NCBI RefSeq assembly: GCF_050947335.1
Contig: NW_027473484.1
Location: forward strand, 1-64,000
Direction of reading: 5' to 3'
Origin: Megachile rotundata
Taxonomy: Eukaryota; Arthropoda; Insecta; Hymenoptera; Megachilidae
DNA: 64,000 nucleotides
Shown here: positions 13,701 to 29,513 of the stretch, in pieces
Numbering within the stretch: the first letter of the stretch is position 1
How the letters are laid out: each line of letters begins with the position of its first letter
Notes under the pieces: model-generated
What the model was told of the DNA's origin: nothing
Databases searched by the model: none
Seen by the model: the letters and a program-made list of their open reading frames with translations, nothing else
Program-made: the position numbers and the translations under genes

Positions 13701-15029
13701 ATGATTGTGATTGCATGATTGTGATTGTATGATTGTGATGTATGATTGTAATTGTATGATTATGATTGAATGATTGTGATTGTGTGATTGTGATTGTATG
13801 ATTGTATTTGGGAGATTGTATTTGGGATATTGTAATTGTATGATTGCGATTGTATGATTGTGATTGTATGATTGTGATTGTGTGATTGTGATTGTATGAT
13901 TGTGATTGTATGATTGTGATTGTATGATTGTGATTGTATGATTGTGATTGTATGATTGTGATTGTATGATTGTGATTGTATGATTGTGATAGTATGATTG
14001 TGATTGTATGACTGTGATTGTATGACTGTGATTGTATGATTGTGATTGTATGATTGTGATTGTATGATTGTGATTGTATGATTGTGATAGTATGATTGTG
14101 ATTGTATGATTGTGATTGTATGATTGTGATTGTATGATTGTGATTGTATGATTGTATTTGGGAGGTTGTATTTGGGAGATTGTAATTGTATGATTGCGAT
14201 TGTATGATTGTGATTGTATGATTGCGATTGTATGATTGTGATTGTATGATTGTGATGTATGATTGTAATTGTATGATTATGATTGTATGATTGTGATTGT
14301 ATGATTGTGATTGTATGATTGTGATTGTATGATTGTGATTGTATGATGTATTTGGGAGATTGTAGTTGGGAGATTGTATTTGGGATATTGTATTTGGGAG
14401 ATTGTAATTGTATGATTGCGATTGTATGATTGTGATTGTATGATTGTGATTGTATGATTGTGACTGTATGATTGTGATTGTATGATTGTGATAGTATGAT
14501 TGTGATTGTATGATTGTGATGTATGATAGTAATTGTATGATTATGATTGTATGATTGTGATTGTGTGATTGTGATTGTATGATTGTATTCGGAAGATTGT
14601 ATTTGGGATATTGTAATTGTATGATTGCGATTGTATGATTGTGATTGCATGATTGTGATTGTATGATTGTGATTGTATGATTGTATTTGGGTGATTGTAT
14701 TTGGGAGATTGTATTTGGGAGATTGTAATTGTATGATTGCGATTGTATGATTGTGATTGTATGATTGTGTATGTACGATTGCGATTGTATGATTGTATTT
14801 GGGAGATTGTATTTGGGATATTGTAATTGTATGATTGCGATTGTATGATTGTGATTGTATGATTGTGATGTATGATTGTAATTGTATGATTATGATTGTA
14901 TGATTGTGATTGTATGATTGTGATGGTATGATTGTGATTGTATGATTGCGATCGTATGATTGTGATTGTATGATTATGATTGTATGATTGTGATTGTACG
15001 ATTGCGATTGTATGATTGTGATTGTATGA

Positions 15030-15046
15030 TTAAGTTTGTATTTTTG
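15030..15046 (+). repeat. Diverged dimer marker, alpha unit 3
   Basis: Same marker, 6869 bp after the one at 8161. Confidence 0.9.
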
Positions 15047-15739
15047 TGATTGTATGATTGTGATTGTATGATTGCGATTGTATGAATGCGATTGTATGAT
15101 TGTGATTGCATAATTGTGATTGTATGATTGTGATTGTATGATTGTGATTGTATGATTGCGATTGTATGATTGTGATTGTATGATTGAGATTGTATGATTG
15201 TGATTGTATGATTGCGATTGTATAATTGCGATTGTATGATTGTGAAAGTATGATTGTGATTGTATGATTATGATTGTATGACTGTGATTGTATGATTGTG
15301 ATTGTATGATTGTGATGTATGATTGTAATTGTATGATTATGATTGTATGATTGTGATTGTATGATTGTGATGGTATGATTGTGATTGTATGATTGCGATT
15401 GTATAATTGCGATTGTATGATTGTGAAAGTATGATTGTGATTGTATGATTATGATTGTATGACTGTGATTGTATGATTGTGATTGTATGATTGTATTTGG
15501 GAGATTGTATTTGGGAGATTGCAATTGTATGATTGCGATTGTATGATTGTGATTGTATGATTGTGATGTATGATTGTGATTGTATGATTGTGAAAGTATG
15601 ATTGTGATTGTATGATTGTGATTGTATGATTGTGATTGTATGATTGTGATTGTATGAGTGTGATTGTCTGATTGTGGTTGTGCGATTGTGATTATACGAT
15701 TGTGAATGTACGATTGTGATTGTATGATTGTGATTGTAT

Positions 15740-16470
15740 GAATATGATTGTATGATTGTGATTGCATGATTGTGATTGTATGACTGTGATTGCATGATTT
15801 TGAATGTATGATTGTGATTGAATGGTTGTGATTGTATGATTGTGATCGTATGATTGTGATTGTATGATCGTGATTGTATGATTGCGATAGTATGATTGTG
15901 ATTGTATGATTGTGATTGTATGATTGTGATGTATGATTGAAGTTGTATGATTATGATTGTATGATTGTGATTGTATGATTGAGATTGTATGATTGTGATT
16001 GTATGCTTGCGATTGTATGATTGTGATTGTATGATTGTGATTGTATGATTGTATTTGGGAGATTGTATTTAGGATATTGTAATTGTATGATTGCGATTGT
16101 ATGATTGTGATTGTATGATTGTGATGTATGATTGTAATTGTATGATTATGATTGTATGATTGTGATTGTATGATTGTGATTGTATGATTGAGATTGTATG
16201 ATTGTGATTGTATGCTTGCGATTGTATGATTGTGATTGTATGATTGTGATTCTTTGATTGTGATTGTATGATTGTGATTGTATGATTGTGATTGTATGAT
16301 TGTGATTATATGATTGTGATTGTATGATTGTGATTGCATGATTGTGATAGTATGATTGTGATTATATGATTGTTATTGTATGACTGTGATTGTATGATTG
16401 TGATTGTATGATTGTGATAATATGATTGTGATTGTATGATTGTGATTGCATGATTGTGATAGTATGATTG
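15740..16470 (+). repeat. Nested duplication in alpha unit 3, left arm
   Basis: The GAATATG variant at 15740 recurs at 16564, the same 824-bp spacing as in unit 2. The duplication therefore predates or was carried by the copying of unit 2 to unit 3. Confidence 0.75.
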
Positions 16471-16563
16471 TGATTATATGATTGTTATTGTATGACTGTG
16501 ATTGTATGATTGTGATTGTATGATTGTGATAATATGATTGTGAAAGTATGATTGTGATTGTAT

Positions 16564-17290
16564 GAATATGATTGTATGATTGTGATTGCATGATTGTGAT
16601 TGTATGATTGTGATTGCATGATTTTGAATGTATGATTGTGATTGAATGGTTGTGATTGTATGATTGTGATCGTATGATTGTGATTGTATGATCGTGATTG
16701 TATGATTGCGATAGTATGATTGTGATTGTATGATTGTGATTGTATGATTGTGATGTATGATTGTAGTTGTATGATTATGATTGTATGATTGTGATTGTAT
16801 GATTGAGATTGTATGATTGTGATTGTATGCTTGCGATTGTATGATTGTGATTGTATGATTGTGATTGTATGATTGTATTTGGGAGATTGTATTTAGGATA
16901 TTGTAATTGTATGATTGCGATTGTATGATTGTGATTGTATGATTGTGATGTATGATTGTAATTGTATGATTATGATTGTATGATTGTGATTGTATGATTG
17001 TGATTGTATGATTGAGATTGTATGATTGTGATTGTATGCTTGCGATTGTATGATTGTGATTGTATGATTGTGATTCTTTGATTGTGATTGTATGATTGTG
17101 ATTGTATGATTGTGATTGTATGATTGTGATTATATGATTGTGATTGTATGATTGTGATTGCATGATTGTGATAGTATGATTGTGATTATATGATTGTTAT
17201 TGTATGACTGTGATTGTATGATTGTGATTGTATGATTGTGATAATATGATTGTGAAAGTATGATTGTGATTGTATGATTGTGATTGTATG
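16564..17290 (+). repeat. Nested duplication in alpha unit 3, right arm
   Basis: Second arm of the duplication beginning at 15740, collinear at 824-bp spacing through 16339/17163. The right limit is approximate. Confidence 0.75.
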
Positions 17291-17573
17291 ATTGTGATTG
17301 TATGATTGTGATTGTATGATTGTGATTGTATGATTGTGAAAGTATGATTGTGATTGTATGATTGTGATTGTATGATTGTGATTGTATGATTGTGATTGTA
17401 TGATTGTGATTGTATGATTGTGATTGTATGATTGTGATTGTATGATTGTGATTGTATGATTGTGATTGTATGATTGTGATTGTATGATTGTGATTGTATG
17501 ATTGTGATTGTATGATTGTGATAGTATGATTGTGATTGTATGATTGTGATTGTATGATTGTGATTGTATGATT

Positions 17574-17643
17574 GTATTTGGGAGATTGTATTTGGGAGAT
17601 TGTATTTGGGATATTGTATTTGGGAGATTGTATTTGGGAGATT
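17574..17643 (+). repeat. Run of five GGG-type monomers
   Basis: Five copies with GGGATATT in the third, exactly 6897 bp after the run at 10677. Confidence 0.95.
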
Positions 17644-17729
17644 GTAATTGTATGATTGCGATTGTATGATTGTGATTGTATGATTGCGATTGTATGATTG
17701 TGATTGTATGATTGTGATGTATGATTGTA

Positions 17730-20700
17730 ATTGTATTATTATGATTGTATGATTGTGATTGTATGATTGAGATTGTATGATTGAGATTGTATGATTGTGA
17801 TTGTATGCTTGCGATTGTATGATCGTGATTGTATGATTGTGATTGTATGATTGTGATTGCATGATTGTGATTGTATGATTGTGATGTATGATTGTAATTG
17901 TATGATTATGATTGAATGATTGTGATTGTGTGATTGTGATTGTATGATTGTATTTGGGAGATTGTATTTGGGATATTGTAATTGTATGATTGCGATTGTA
18001 TGATTGTGATTGTATGATTGTGATTGTATGATTGTGATTGTATGATTGTGATTGTATGATTGTGATTGTATGATTGTGATTGTATGATTGTGATTGTATG
18101 ATTGTATTTGGGAGATTGTATTTGGGATATTGTAATTGTATGATTGCGATTGTATGTTTGCGATTGTATGATTGTGATTGTATGATTGTGTATGTATGAT
18201 TGTGATTGTATGATTGTATTTGGGAGATTGTATTTGGGATATTGTAATTGTATGATTGCGATTGTATGATTGTGATTGTTTGATTGTGATTGTATGATTG
18301 TGATTGTATGCTTGCGATTGTATGATTGTGATTGTATGATTGTGATTCTTTGATTGTGATTGTATGACTGTGATTGTATGATTGTGATTGTATGATTGTG
18401 ATTATATGATTGTGATTGTATGATTGTGATTGTATGATTGTGATAGTATGATTGTGATTATATGATTGTTATTGTATGACTGTGATTGTATGATTGTGAT
18501 TTTATGATTGTGATGGTATGATTGTGATTGTATGATTGTGATTGTATGATTGAGATTGTATGATTGTGATTGTATGCTTGCGATTGTATGATTGTGATTG
18601 TATGATTGTGATTGTATGATTGTGATTGTATGATTGTGATTCTTTGATTGTGATTGTATGATTGTGATTGTATGATTGTGATTGTATGATTGTGATTGTA
18701 TGATTGTGATTGTATGATTGTGATTGTATGATTGTGATTGTATGATTGTGATTGTATGATTGTGATTGTATGATTGTGATTGTCTGATTGTGGTTGTGCG
18801 ATTGTGATTGTACGATTGTGATTGTACGATTGTGATAATATGATTGTGATTGTACGATTGTGATTGTATGATTGTGATTGTATGATTGTGATTGTTTGAT
18901 TGTATTTGGGAGATTGTATTTGGGAGATTGTATTTGGGAGATTGTAATTGTGTGATTGCGATTGTATGATTGTGATTGTATGATTGCGATTGTATGATTG
19001 TGATTGTATGATTGTGATGTATGACTGTAATTGTATGATTGTGATTGTATGATTGTGATTGTATGATTGTGATAGTATGATTGTGATTATATGATTGTTA
19101 TTGTATGACTGTGATTGTATGATTGTGATTGTATGATTGTGATGGTATGATTGTGATTGTATGATTGTGATTGTATGATTGAGATTGTATGATTGTGACT
19201 GTATGCTTGCGATTGTATGACTGTGATTGTATGATTGTGATTGTATGATTGTGATAGTATGATTGTGAAAGTATGATTGTGATTGTATGATTGTGATTGT
19301 ATGATTGTGATTGTATGATTGTGATTGTATGATTGTGATTGTATGATTGTGATTGTATGATTGTGATTATATGATTGTGATTGTATGATTGTGATTGTAT
19401 GATTGTGATAGTATGATTGTGATTATATGATTGTTATTGTATGACTGTGATTGTATTATTGTGATTGTATGATTGTAATTGTGTGATTGCGATTGTATGA
19501 TTGTGATTGTATGATTGCGATTGTATGATTGTGATTGTATGATTGTGATGTATGACTGTAATTGTATGATTATGATTGTATGATTGTGATTGTATGATTG
19601 AGATTGTGTGATTGCGATTGTATGATTGTGATTGCATGATTGCGATTGTATGATTGTGATTGTATGATTGTGATGTATGACTGTAATTGTATGATTATGA
19701 TTGTATGATTGTGATTGTATGATTGAGATTGTATGATTGTGTTTGTATGCTTGCGATTGTATGATTGTGATTGTATGATTGTGATTGTATGATTGTGATT
19801 GTTTGATTGTATTTGGGAGATTGTATTAGGGAGATTGTAATTGTGTGATTGCGATTGTATGATTGTGATTGTATGATTGTGATTGTATGATTGTGATTGT
19901 ATGATTGTGATAGTATGATTGTGATTGTATGATTGTGATTGTATGATTGTGATTGTATGATTGTGATTGTATGATTGTGATTGTATGATTGTGATTGTAT
20001 GATTGTATTTGGGAGATTGTATTTGGGAGATTGTAATTGTATGATTGCGATTGTATGATTGTGATTGTATGATTGCGATTGTATGATTGTGATTGTATGA
20101 TTGTGATGTATGATTGTAATTGTATGATTATGATTGTATGATCGTGATTGTATGATTGTGATTGTATGATTGTGATTGTATGATTGTATTTGGGAGATTG
20201 TAGTTGGGAGATTGTATTTGGGAGATTGTATTTGGGAGATTGTAATTGTATGATTGCGATTGTATGTTTGTGATTGTATGATTGTGACTGTATGATTGTG
20301 ATTGTATGATTGTGATAGTATGATTGTGATTGTATGATTGTGATGTATGACTGTAATTGTATGATTATGATTGTATGATTGGGATTGTATGATTGAGATT
20401 GTGTGATTGCGATTGTATGATTGTGATTGTATGATTGCGATTGTATGATTGTGATTGTATGATTGTGATGTATGATTGTAATTGTATTATTATGATTGTA
20501 TGATTGTGATTGTATGATTGAGATTGTATGATTGAGATTGTATGATTGTGATTGTATGCTTGCGATTGTATGATCGTGATTGTATGATTGTGATTGTATG
20601 ATTGTGATTGCATGATTGTGATTGTATGATTGTGATGTATGATTGTAATTGTATGATTATGATTGAATGATTGTGATTGTGTGATTGTGATTGTATGATT

Positions 20701-20830
20701 GTATTTGGGAGATTGTATTTGGGATATTGTAATTGTATGATTGCGATTGTATGATTGTGATTGTATGATTGTGATTGTGTGATTGTGATTGTATGATTGT
20801 GATTGTATGATTGTGATTGTATGATTGTGA
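17730..20830 (+). repeat. Alpha higher-order repeat, partial unit 4
   Basis: This segment repeats about 10833-13933 at a constant offset of 6897 bp, including the second ATTGTATTATTATG variant (13584 to 20481). The match is very close: one difference noted is a G at 20381 in a GGGATT variant. Past about 20830 the collinearity with unit 3 breaks down. Confidence 0.75.
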
Positions 20831-23800
20831 TTGTATGATTGTATTTGGGAGATTGTATTTGGGATATTGTAATTGTATGATTGCGATTGTATGTTTGCGA
20901 TTGTATGATTGTGATTGTATGATTGTGTATGTATGATTGTGATTGTATGATTGTATTTGGGAGATTGTATTTGGGATATTGTAATTGTATGATTGTGATT
21001 GTATGATTGAGATTGTATGATTGTGATTGTATGCTTGCGATTGTATGATTGTGATTGTATGATTGTGATTGTATGATTGTGATTGTATGATTGTGATTCT
21101 TTGATTGTGATTGTATGATTGTGATAGTATGATTGTGATTATATGATTGTTATTGTATGACTGTGATTGTATGATTGTGATTTTATGATTGTGATGGTAT
21201 GATTGTGATTGTATGATTGTGATTGTATGATTGAGATTGTATGATTGTGATTGTATGCTTGCGATTGTATGATTGTGATTGTATGATTGTGATTGTATGA
21301 TTGTGATTGTATGATTGTGATTCTTTGATTGTGATTGTATGATTGTGATTGTATGATTGTGATTGTATGATTGTGATTGTATGATTGTGATTGTATGATT
21401 GTGATTGTATGATTGTGATTGTATGATTGTGATTGTCTGATTGTGGTTGTGCGATTGTGATTGTACGATTGTGATTGTACGATTGTGATAATATGATTGT
21501 GATTGTATGATTGTGATTGTATGATTGTGATTGTATGATTGTGATTGTTTGATTGTATTTGGGAGATTGTATTTGGGAGATTGTATTTGGGAGATTGTAT
21601 TTGGGAGATTGTAATTGTGTGATTGCGATTGTATGATTGTGATTGTATGATTGCGATTGTATGATTGTGATTGTATGATTGTGATGTATGACTGTAATTG
21701 TATGATTGTGATTGTATGATTGTGATTGTATGATTGCGATAGTATGATTGTGATTATATGATTGTTATTGTATGACTGTGATTGTATGATTGTGATTGTA
21801 TGATTGTGATGGTATGATTGTGATTGTATGATTGTGATTGTATGATTGAGATTGTATTATTGTGATTGTATGCTTGCGATTGTATGACTGTGATTGTATG
21901 ATTGTGATTGTATGATAGTGATAGTATGATTGTGAAAGTATGATTGTGATTGTATGATTGTGATTGTATGATTGTGATTGTATGATTGTGATTGTATGAT
22001 TGTGATTGTATGATTGTGATTGTATGATTGTGATTATATGATTGTGATTGTATGATTGTGATTGTATGATTGTGATAGTATGATTGTGATTATATGATTG
22101 TTATTGTATGACTGTGATTGTATTATTGTGATTGTATGATTGTAATTGTGTGATTGCGATTGTATGATTGTGATTGTATGATTGCGATTGTATGATTGTG
22201 ATTGTATGATTGTGATGTATGACTGTAATTGTATGATTATGATTGTATGATTGTGATTGTATGATTGAGATTGTGTGATTGCGATTGTATGATTGTGATT
22301 GCATGATTGCGATTGTATGATTGTGATTGTATGATTGTGATGTATGATTGTGATGTATGACTGTAATTGTATGATTATGATTGTATGATTGTGATTGTAT
22401 GATTGAGATTGTATGATTGTGTTTGTATGCTTGCGATTGTATGATTGTGATTGTATGATTGTGATTGTATGATTGTGATTGTTTGATTGTATTTGGGAGA
22501 TTGTAATTGTGTGATTGCGATTGTATGATTGTGATTGTATGATTGTGATTGTATGATTGTGATTGTATGATTGTGATAGTATGATTGTGATTGTATGATT
22601 GTGATTGTATGATTGTGATTGTATGATTGTGATTGTATGATTGTGATTGTATGATTGTATTTGGGAGATTGTATTTGGGAGATTGTAATTGTATGATTGC
22701 GATTGTATGATTGTGATTGTATGATTGCGATTGTATGATTGTGATTGTATGATTGTGATGTATGATTGTAATTGTATGATTATGATTGTATGATCGTGAT
22801 TGTATGATTGTGATTGTATGATTGTGATTGTATGATTGTATTTGGGAGATTGTAGTTGGGAGATTGTATTTGGGAGATTGTATTTGGGAGATTGTAATTG
22901 TATGATTGCGATTGTATGTTTGTGATTGTATGATTGTGACTGTATGATTGTGATTGTATGATTGTGATAGTATGATTGTGATTGTATGATTGTGATGTAT
23001 GACTGTAATTGTATGATTATGATTGTATGATTGTGATTGTATGATTGAGATTGTGTGATTGCGATTGTATGATTGTGATTGTATGATTGCGATTGTATGA
23101 TTGTGATTGTATGATTGTGATGTATGACTGTAATTGTATGATTATGATTGTATGATTGTGATTGTATGATTGAGATTGTATGATTGTGATTGTATGCTTG
23201 CGATTGTATGATTGTGATTGTATGATTGTGATTGTATGATTGTGATTGTTTGATTGTATTTGGGAGATTGTATTTGGGAGATTGTAATTGTGTGATTGCG
23301 ATTGTATGATTGTGATTGTATGATTGTGATTGTATGATTGTGATTCTATGATTGTGATAGTATGATTGTGATTGTATGATTGTGATTGTATGATTGTGAT
23401 TGTATGATTGTGATTGTATGATTGTGATTGTATGATTGTGGTTGTATGATTGTATTTGGGAGATTGTATTTGGGAGATTGTATTTGGGAGATTGTAATTG
23501 TATGATTGCGATTGTATGATTGTGATTGTATGATTGCGATTGTATGATTGTGATTGTATGATTGTGATGTATGATTGTAATTGTATGATTATGATTGTAT
23601 GATTGTGATTGTATGATTGTGATTGTATGATTGTGATTGTATGATTGTATTTGGGAGATTGTAGTTGGGAGATTGTATTTGGGAGATTGTATTTGGGAGA
23701 TTGTAATTGTATGATTGCGATTGTATGTTTGTGATTGTATGATTGTGACTGTATGATTGTGATTGTATGATTGTGATAGTATGATTGTGATTGTATGATT

Positions 23801-26800
23801 GTGATGTATGATTGTAATTGTATGATTATGATTGTATGATTGTGATTGTGTGATTGTGATTGTATGATTGTATTTGGGAGATTGTATTTGGGATATTGTA
23901 ATTGTATGATTGCGATTGTATGATTGTGATTGTATGATTGTGATTGTATGATTGTGATTGTATGATTGTGATTGTATGATTGTATCTGGGAGATTGTATT
24001 TGGGAGATTGTATTTGGGAGATTGTAATTGTATGATTGCGATTGTATGATTGTGATTGTATGATTGTGATTGTATGATTGTGATTGTATGATTGTGATAG
24101 TATGATTGTGATTGTATGACTGTGATTGTATGACTGTGATTGTATGATTGTGATTGTATGATTGTGATTGTATGATTGTGAAAGTATGATTGTGATTGTA
24201 TGATTGTGATTGTATGATTGTGATTGTATGATTGTGATTGTATGATTGTGATTGTATGATTGTGATTGTATGATTGTGATTGTATGATTGCGATTGTATG
24301 ATTGTGATTGTATGAGTGTGATTGTGTGATTGTGGTTGTGCGATTGAGATTGTACGATTGTGATTGTACGATTGTGATTGAATGATTGTGATTGTATGAT
24401 TATAATTGTATGATTGTGATTGCATGATTGTGATTGTATGATTGTGATTGCATGATTTTGAATGTATGATTGTGATTGTATGATTGTGATTGTGTGATTG
24501 TGATTGTATGATTATGATTGTATGATTGTGATTGAATGATTGTGATTGTATGATTGTGATTGTATGATTGTGATTGTATGATTGTGATTGTATGATTGTG
24601 ATTGTATGATTGTATTTGGGATATTGTATTTGGGAGATTGTAATTGTATGATTGCGATTGTATGATTGTGATTGTATGATTGTGATTGTATGATTGTGAC
24701 TGTATGATTGTGATTGTATGATTGTGATAGTATGATTGTGATTGTATGATTGTGATGTATGATAGTAATTGTATGATTATGATTGTATGATTGTGATTGT
24801 GTGATTGTGATTGTATGATTGTATTTGGGAGATTGTATTTGGGATATTGTAATTGTATGATTGCGATTGTATGATTGTGATTGCATGATTGTGATTGTAT
24901 GATTGTGATTGTATGATTGTATTTGGGTGATTGTATTTGGGAGATTGTATTTGGGAGATTGTAATTGTATGATTGCGATTGTATGATTGTGATTGTATGA
25001 TTGTGTATGTATGATTGCGATTGTATGATTGTATTTGGGAGATTGTATTTGGGATATTGTAATTGTATGATTGCGATTGTATGATTGTGATTGTATGATT
25101 GTGATGTATGATTGTAATTGTATGATTATGATTGTATGATTGTGATTGTATGATTGTGATGGTATGATTGTGATTGTATGATTGCGATTGTATGATCGTG
25201 ATTGTATGATTGTGATTGTATGATTGTGATTGTATGATTGTGATTGTATGATTGTGATTATATGATTGTGATTGTATGATTGTGATTGTATGATTGTGAT
25301 AGTATGATTGTGATTATATGATTGTTATTGTATGACTGTGATTGTATGATTGTGATTGTATGATTGTGATGGTATGATTGTGATTGTATGATTGTGATTG
25401 TATGATTGCGATTGTATAATTGCGATTGTATGATTGTGAAAGTATGATTGTGATTGTATGATTATGATTGTATGACTGTGATTGTATGATTGTGATTGTA
25501 TGATTGTATTTGGGAGATTGTATTTGGGAGATTGTAATTGTATGATTGCGATTGTATGATTGTGATTGTATGATTGTGATGTATGATTGTGATTGTATGA
25601 TTGTGAAAGTATGATTGTGATTGTATGATTGTGATTGTATGATTGCGATTGTATGATTGTGATTGTATGATTGAGATTGTATGATTGTGATTGTATGATT
25701 GCGATTGTATAATTGCGATTGTATGATTGTGAAAGTATGATTGTGATTGTATGATTATGATTGTATGACTGTGATTGTATGATTGTGATTGTATGATTGT
25801 GATGTATGATTGTAATTGTATGATTATGATTGTATGATTGTGATTGTATGATTGTGATGGTATGATTGTGATTGTATGATTGCGATTGTATAATTGCGAT
25901 TGTATGATTGTGAAAGTATGATTGTGATTGTATGATTATGATTGTATGACTGTGATTGTATGATTGTGATTGTATGATTGTATTTGGGAGATTGTATTTG
26001 GGAGATTGTAATTGTATGATTGCGATTGTATGATTGTGATTGTATGATTGTGATGTATGATTGTGATTGTATGATTGTGAAAGTATGGTTGTGATTGTAT
26101 GATTGTGATTGTATGATTGTGATTGTATGATTGTGATTGTATGAGTGTGATTGTCTGATTGTGGTTGTGCGATTGTGATTATACGATTGTGAATGTACGA
26201 TTGTGATTGTATGATTGTGATTGTATGAATATGATTGTATGATTGTGATTGCATGATTGTGATTGTATGATTGTGATTGCATGATTTTGAATGTATGATT
26301 GTGATTGAATGGTTGTGATTGTATGATTGTGATCGTATGATTGTGATTGTATGATCGTGATTGTATGATTGCGATAGTATGATTGTGATTGTATGATTGT
26401 GATTGTATGATTGTGATGTATGATTGTAGTTGTATGATTATGATTGTATGATTGTGATTGTATGATTGAGATTGTATGATTGTGATTGTATGCTTGCGAT
26501 TGTATGATTGTGATTGTATGATTGTGATTGTATGATTGTATTTGGGAGATTGTATTTAGGATATTGTAATTGTATGATTGCGATTGTATGATTGTGATTG
26601 TATGATTGTGATGTATGATTGTAATTGTATGATTATGATTGTATGATTGTGATTGTATGATTGTGATTGTATGATTGAGATTGTATGATTGTGATTGTAT
26701 GCTTGCGATTGTATGATTGTGATTGTATGATTGTGATTCTTTGATTGTGATTGTATGATTGTGATTGTATGATTGTGATTGTATGATTGTGATTATATGA

Positions 26801-27180
26801 TTGTGATTGTATGATTGTGATTGTATGATTGTGATAGTATGATTGTGATTATATGATTGTTATTGTATGACTGTGATTGTATGATTGTGATTGTATGATT
26901 GTGATAGTATGATTGTGAAAGTATGATTGTGATTGTATGATTGTGATTGTATGATGGTGATTGTATGATTGTGATTGTATGATTGTGATTGTATGATTGT
27001 GAAAGTATGATTGTGATTGTATGATTGTGATTGTATGATTGTGATTGTATGATTGTGATTGTATGATTGTGATTGTATGATTGTGATTGTATGATTGTGA
27101 TTGTATGATTGTGATTGTATGATTGCGATAGTATGATTGTGATTGTATGATTGTGATTGTATGATTGTGATTGTATGATT

Positions 27181-27250
27181 GTATTTGGGAGATTGTATTT
27201 GGGAGATTGTGTTTGGGAGATTGTATTTGGGAGATTGTATTTGGGAGATT
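27181..27250 (+). repeat. Run of five GGG-type monomers
   Basis: Five copies, the third starting GTGTTTGGG, followed by GTAATT. Confidence 0.95.
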
Positions 27251-29471
27251 GTAATTGTATGATTGCGATTGTATGATTGTGATTGTATGATTGCGATTGT
27301 ATGATTGTGATTGTATGATTGTGATGTATGATTGTAATTGTATTATTATGATTGTATGATTGTGATTGTATGATTGAGATTGTATGATTGAGATTGTATG
27401 ATTGTGATTGTATGCTTGCGATTGTATGATCGTGATTGTATGATTGTGATTGTATGATTGTGATTGCATGATTGTGATTGTATGATTGTGATGTATGATT
27501 GTAATTGTATGATTATGATTGAATGATTGTGATTGTGTGATTGTGATTGTATGATTGTATTTGGGAGATTGTATTTGGGATATTGTAATTGAATGATTGC
27601 GATTGTATGATTGTGATTGTATGATTGTGATTGTATGATTGTGATTGTATGATTGTGATTGTATGATTGTATTTGGGAGATTGTATTTGGGATATTGTAA
27701 TTGTATGATTGCGATTGTATGATTGTGATTGTTTGATTGTGATTGTATGATTGTGATTGTATGCTTGCGATTGTATGATTGTGATAGTATGATTGTGATT
27801 ATATGATTGTTATTGTATGACTGTGATTGTATGATTGTGATTGTATGATTGTGATTATATGATTGTGATTGTATGATTGTGATTGTATGATTGAGATTGT
27901 ATGATTGTGATTGTATGCTTGCGATTGTATGATTGTGATTGTATGATTGTGATTGTATGATTGTGATTGTATGATTGTGATTGTATGATTGTGATTGTAT
28001 GATTGTGATTGTATGATTGTGATTGTATGATTGTGATTGTATGAGTGTGATTGTGTGATTGTTGTTGTGCGATTGAGATTGTACGATTGTGATTGTACGA
28101 TTGTGATTGAATGATTGTGATTGTATGATTATAATTGTATGATTGTGATTGCATGATTGTGATTGTACGATTGTGATTGCATGATTTTGAATGTATGATT
28201 GTGATTGTATGATTGCGATTGTATGATTGTGATTGCATAATTGTGATTGTATGAGTGTGATTGTATGATTGTGATTGTATGATTGCGATTGTATGATTGT
28301 GATTGTATGATTGTGATTGTATGATTGTGATTGTATGATTGCGATTGTATAATTGCGATTGTATGATTGTGAAAGTATGATTGTGATTGTATGATTATGA
28401 TTGTATGACTGTGATTGTATGATTGTGATTGTATGATTGTGATGTATGATTGTAATTGTATGATTATGATTGTATGATTGTGATTGTATGATTGTGATGG
28501 TATGATTGGGATTGTATCATTGCGATTGTATAATTGCGATTGTATGATTGTGAAAGTATGATTGTGATTGTATGATTATGATTGTATGACTGTGATTGTA
28601 TGATTGTGATTGTATGATTGTATTTGGGAGATTGTAATTGTATGATTGCGATTGTATGATTGTGATTGTATGATTGTGATGTATGATTGTGATTGTATGA
28701 TTGTGAAAGTATGATTGTGATTGTATGATTGTGATTGTATGATTGTGATTGTATGATTGTGATTGTATGAGTGTGATTGTCTGATTGTGGTTGTGCGATT
28801 GTGATTATACGATTGTGAATGTACGATTGTGATTGTATGATTGTGATTGTATGAATATGATTGTATGATTGTGATTGCATGATTGTGATTGTATGATTGT
28901 GATTGCATGATTTTGAATGTATGATTGTGATTGAATGGTTGTGATTGTATGATTGTGATCGTATGATTGTGATTGTATGATCGTGATTGTATGATTGCGA
29001 TAGTATGATTGTGATTGTATGATTGTGATTGTATGATTGTGATGTATGATTGTAGTTGTATGATTATGATTGTATGATTGTGATTCTTTGATTGTGATTG
29101 TATGATTGTGATTGTATGATTGTGATTGTATGATTGTGATTGTATGATTGTGATTATATGATTGTGATTGTATGATTGTGATTGTATGATTGTGATAGTA
29201 TGATTGTGATTATATGATTGTTATTGTATGACTGTGATTGTATGATTGTGATTGTATGATTGTGATAGTATGATTGTGAAAGTATGATTGTGATTGTATG
29301 ATTGTGATTGTATGATTGTGATTGTATGATTGTGATTGTATGATTGTGATTGTATGATTGTGAAAGTATGATTGTGATTGTATGATTGTGATTGTATGAT
29401 TGTGATTGTATGATTGTGATTGTATGATTGTGATTGTATGATTGTGATTGTATGATTGTGATTGTATGATT

Positions 29472-29513
29472 GTATTTGGGAGATTGTATTTGGGAGATTG
29501 TATTTGGGAGATT
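29472..29513 (+). repeat. Run of three GGG-type monomers
   Basis: Three copies followed by GTAATT, in the mosaic region. Confidence 0.95.

Larger units (their letters stand above)
10833..17729 (+). repeat. Alpha higher-order repeat, unit 3 (6897 bp)
   Basis: This unit has the 546-bp segment that unit 2 lacks, plus about 0.9 kb more in the 12440-13700 interval, where a second ATTGTATTATTATG variant lies (13584). It matches unit 2 at offset 6869 (for example 7781 to 14650, 9470 to 16339) and unit 4 at offset 6897 (12740 to 19637, 13716 to 20613). The difference of 28 bp between these offsets is two monomers. No gene is visible. Confidence 0.8.
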
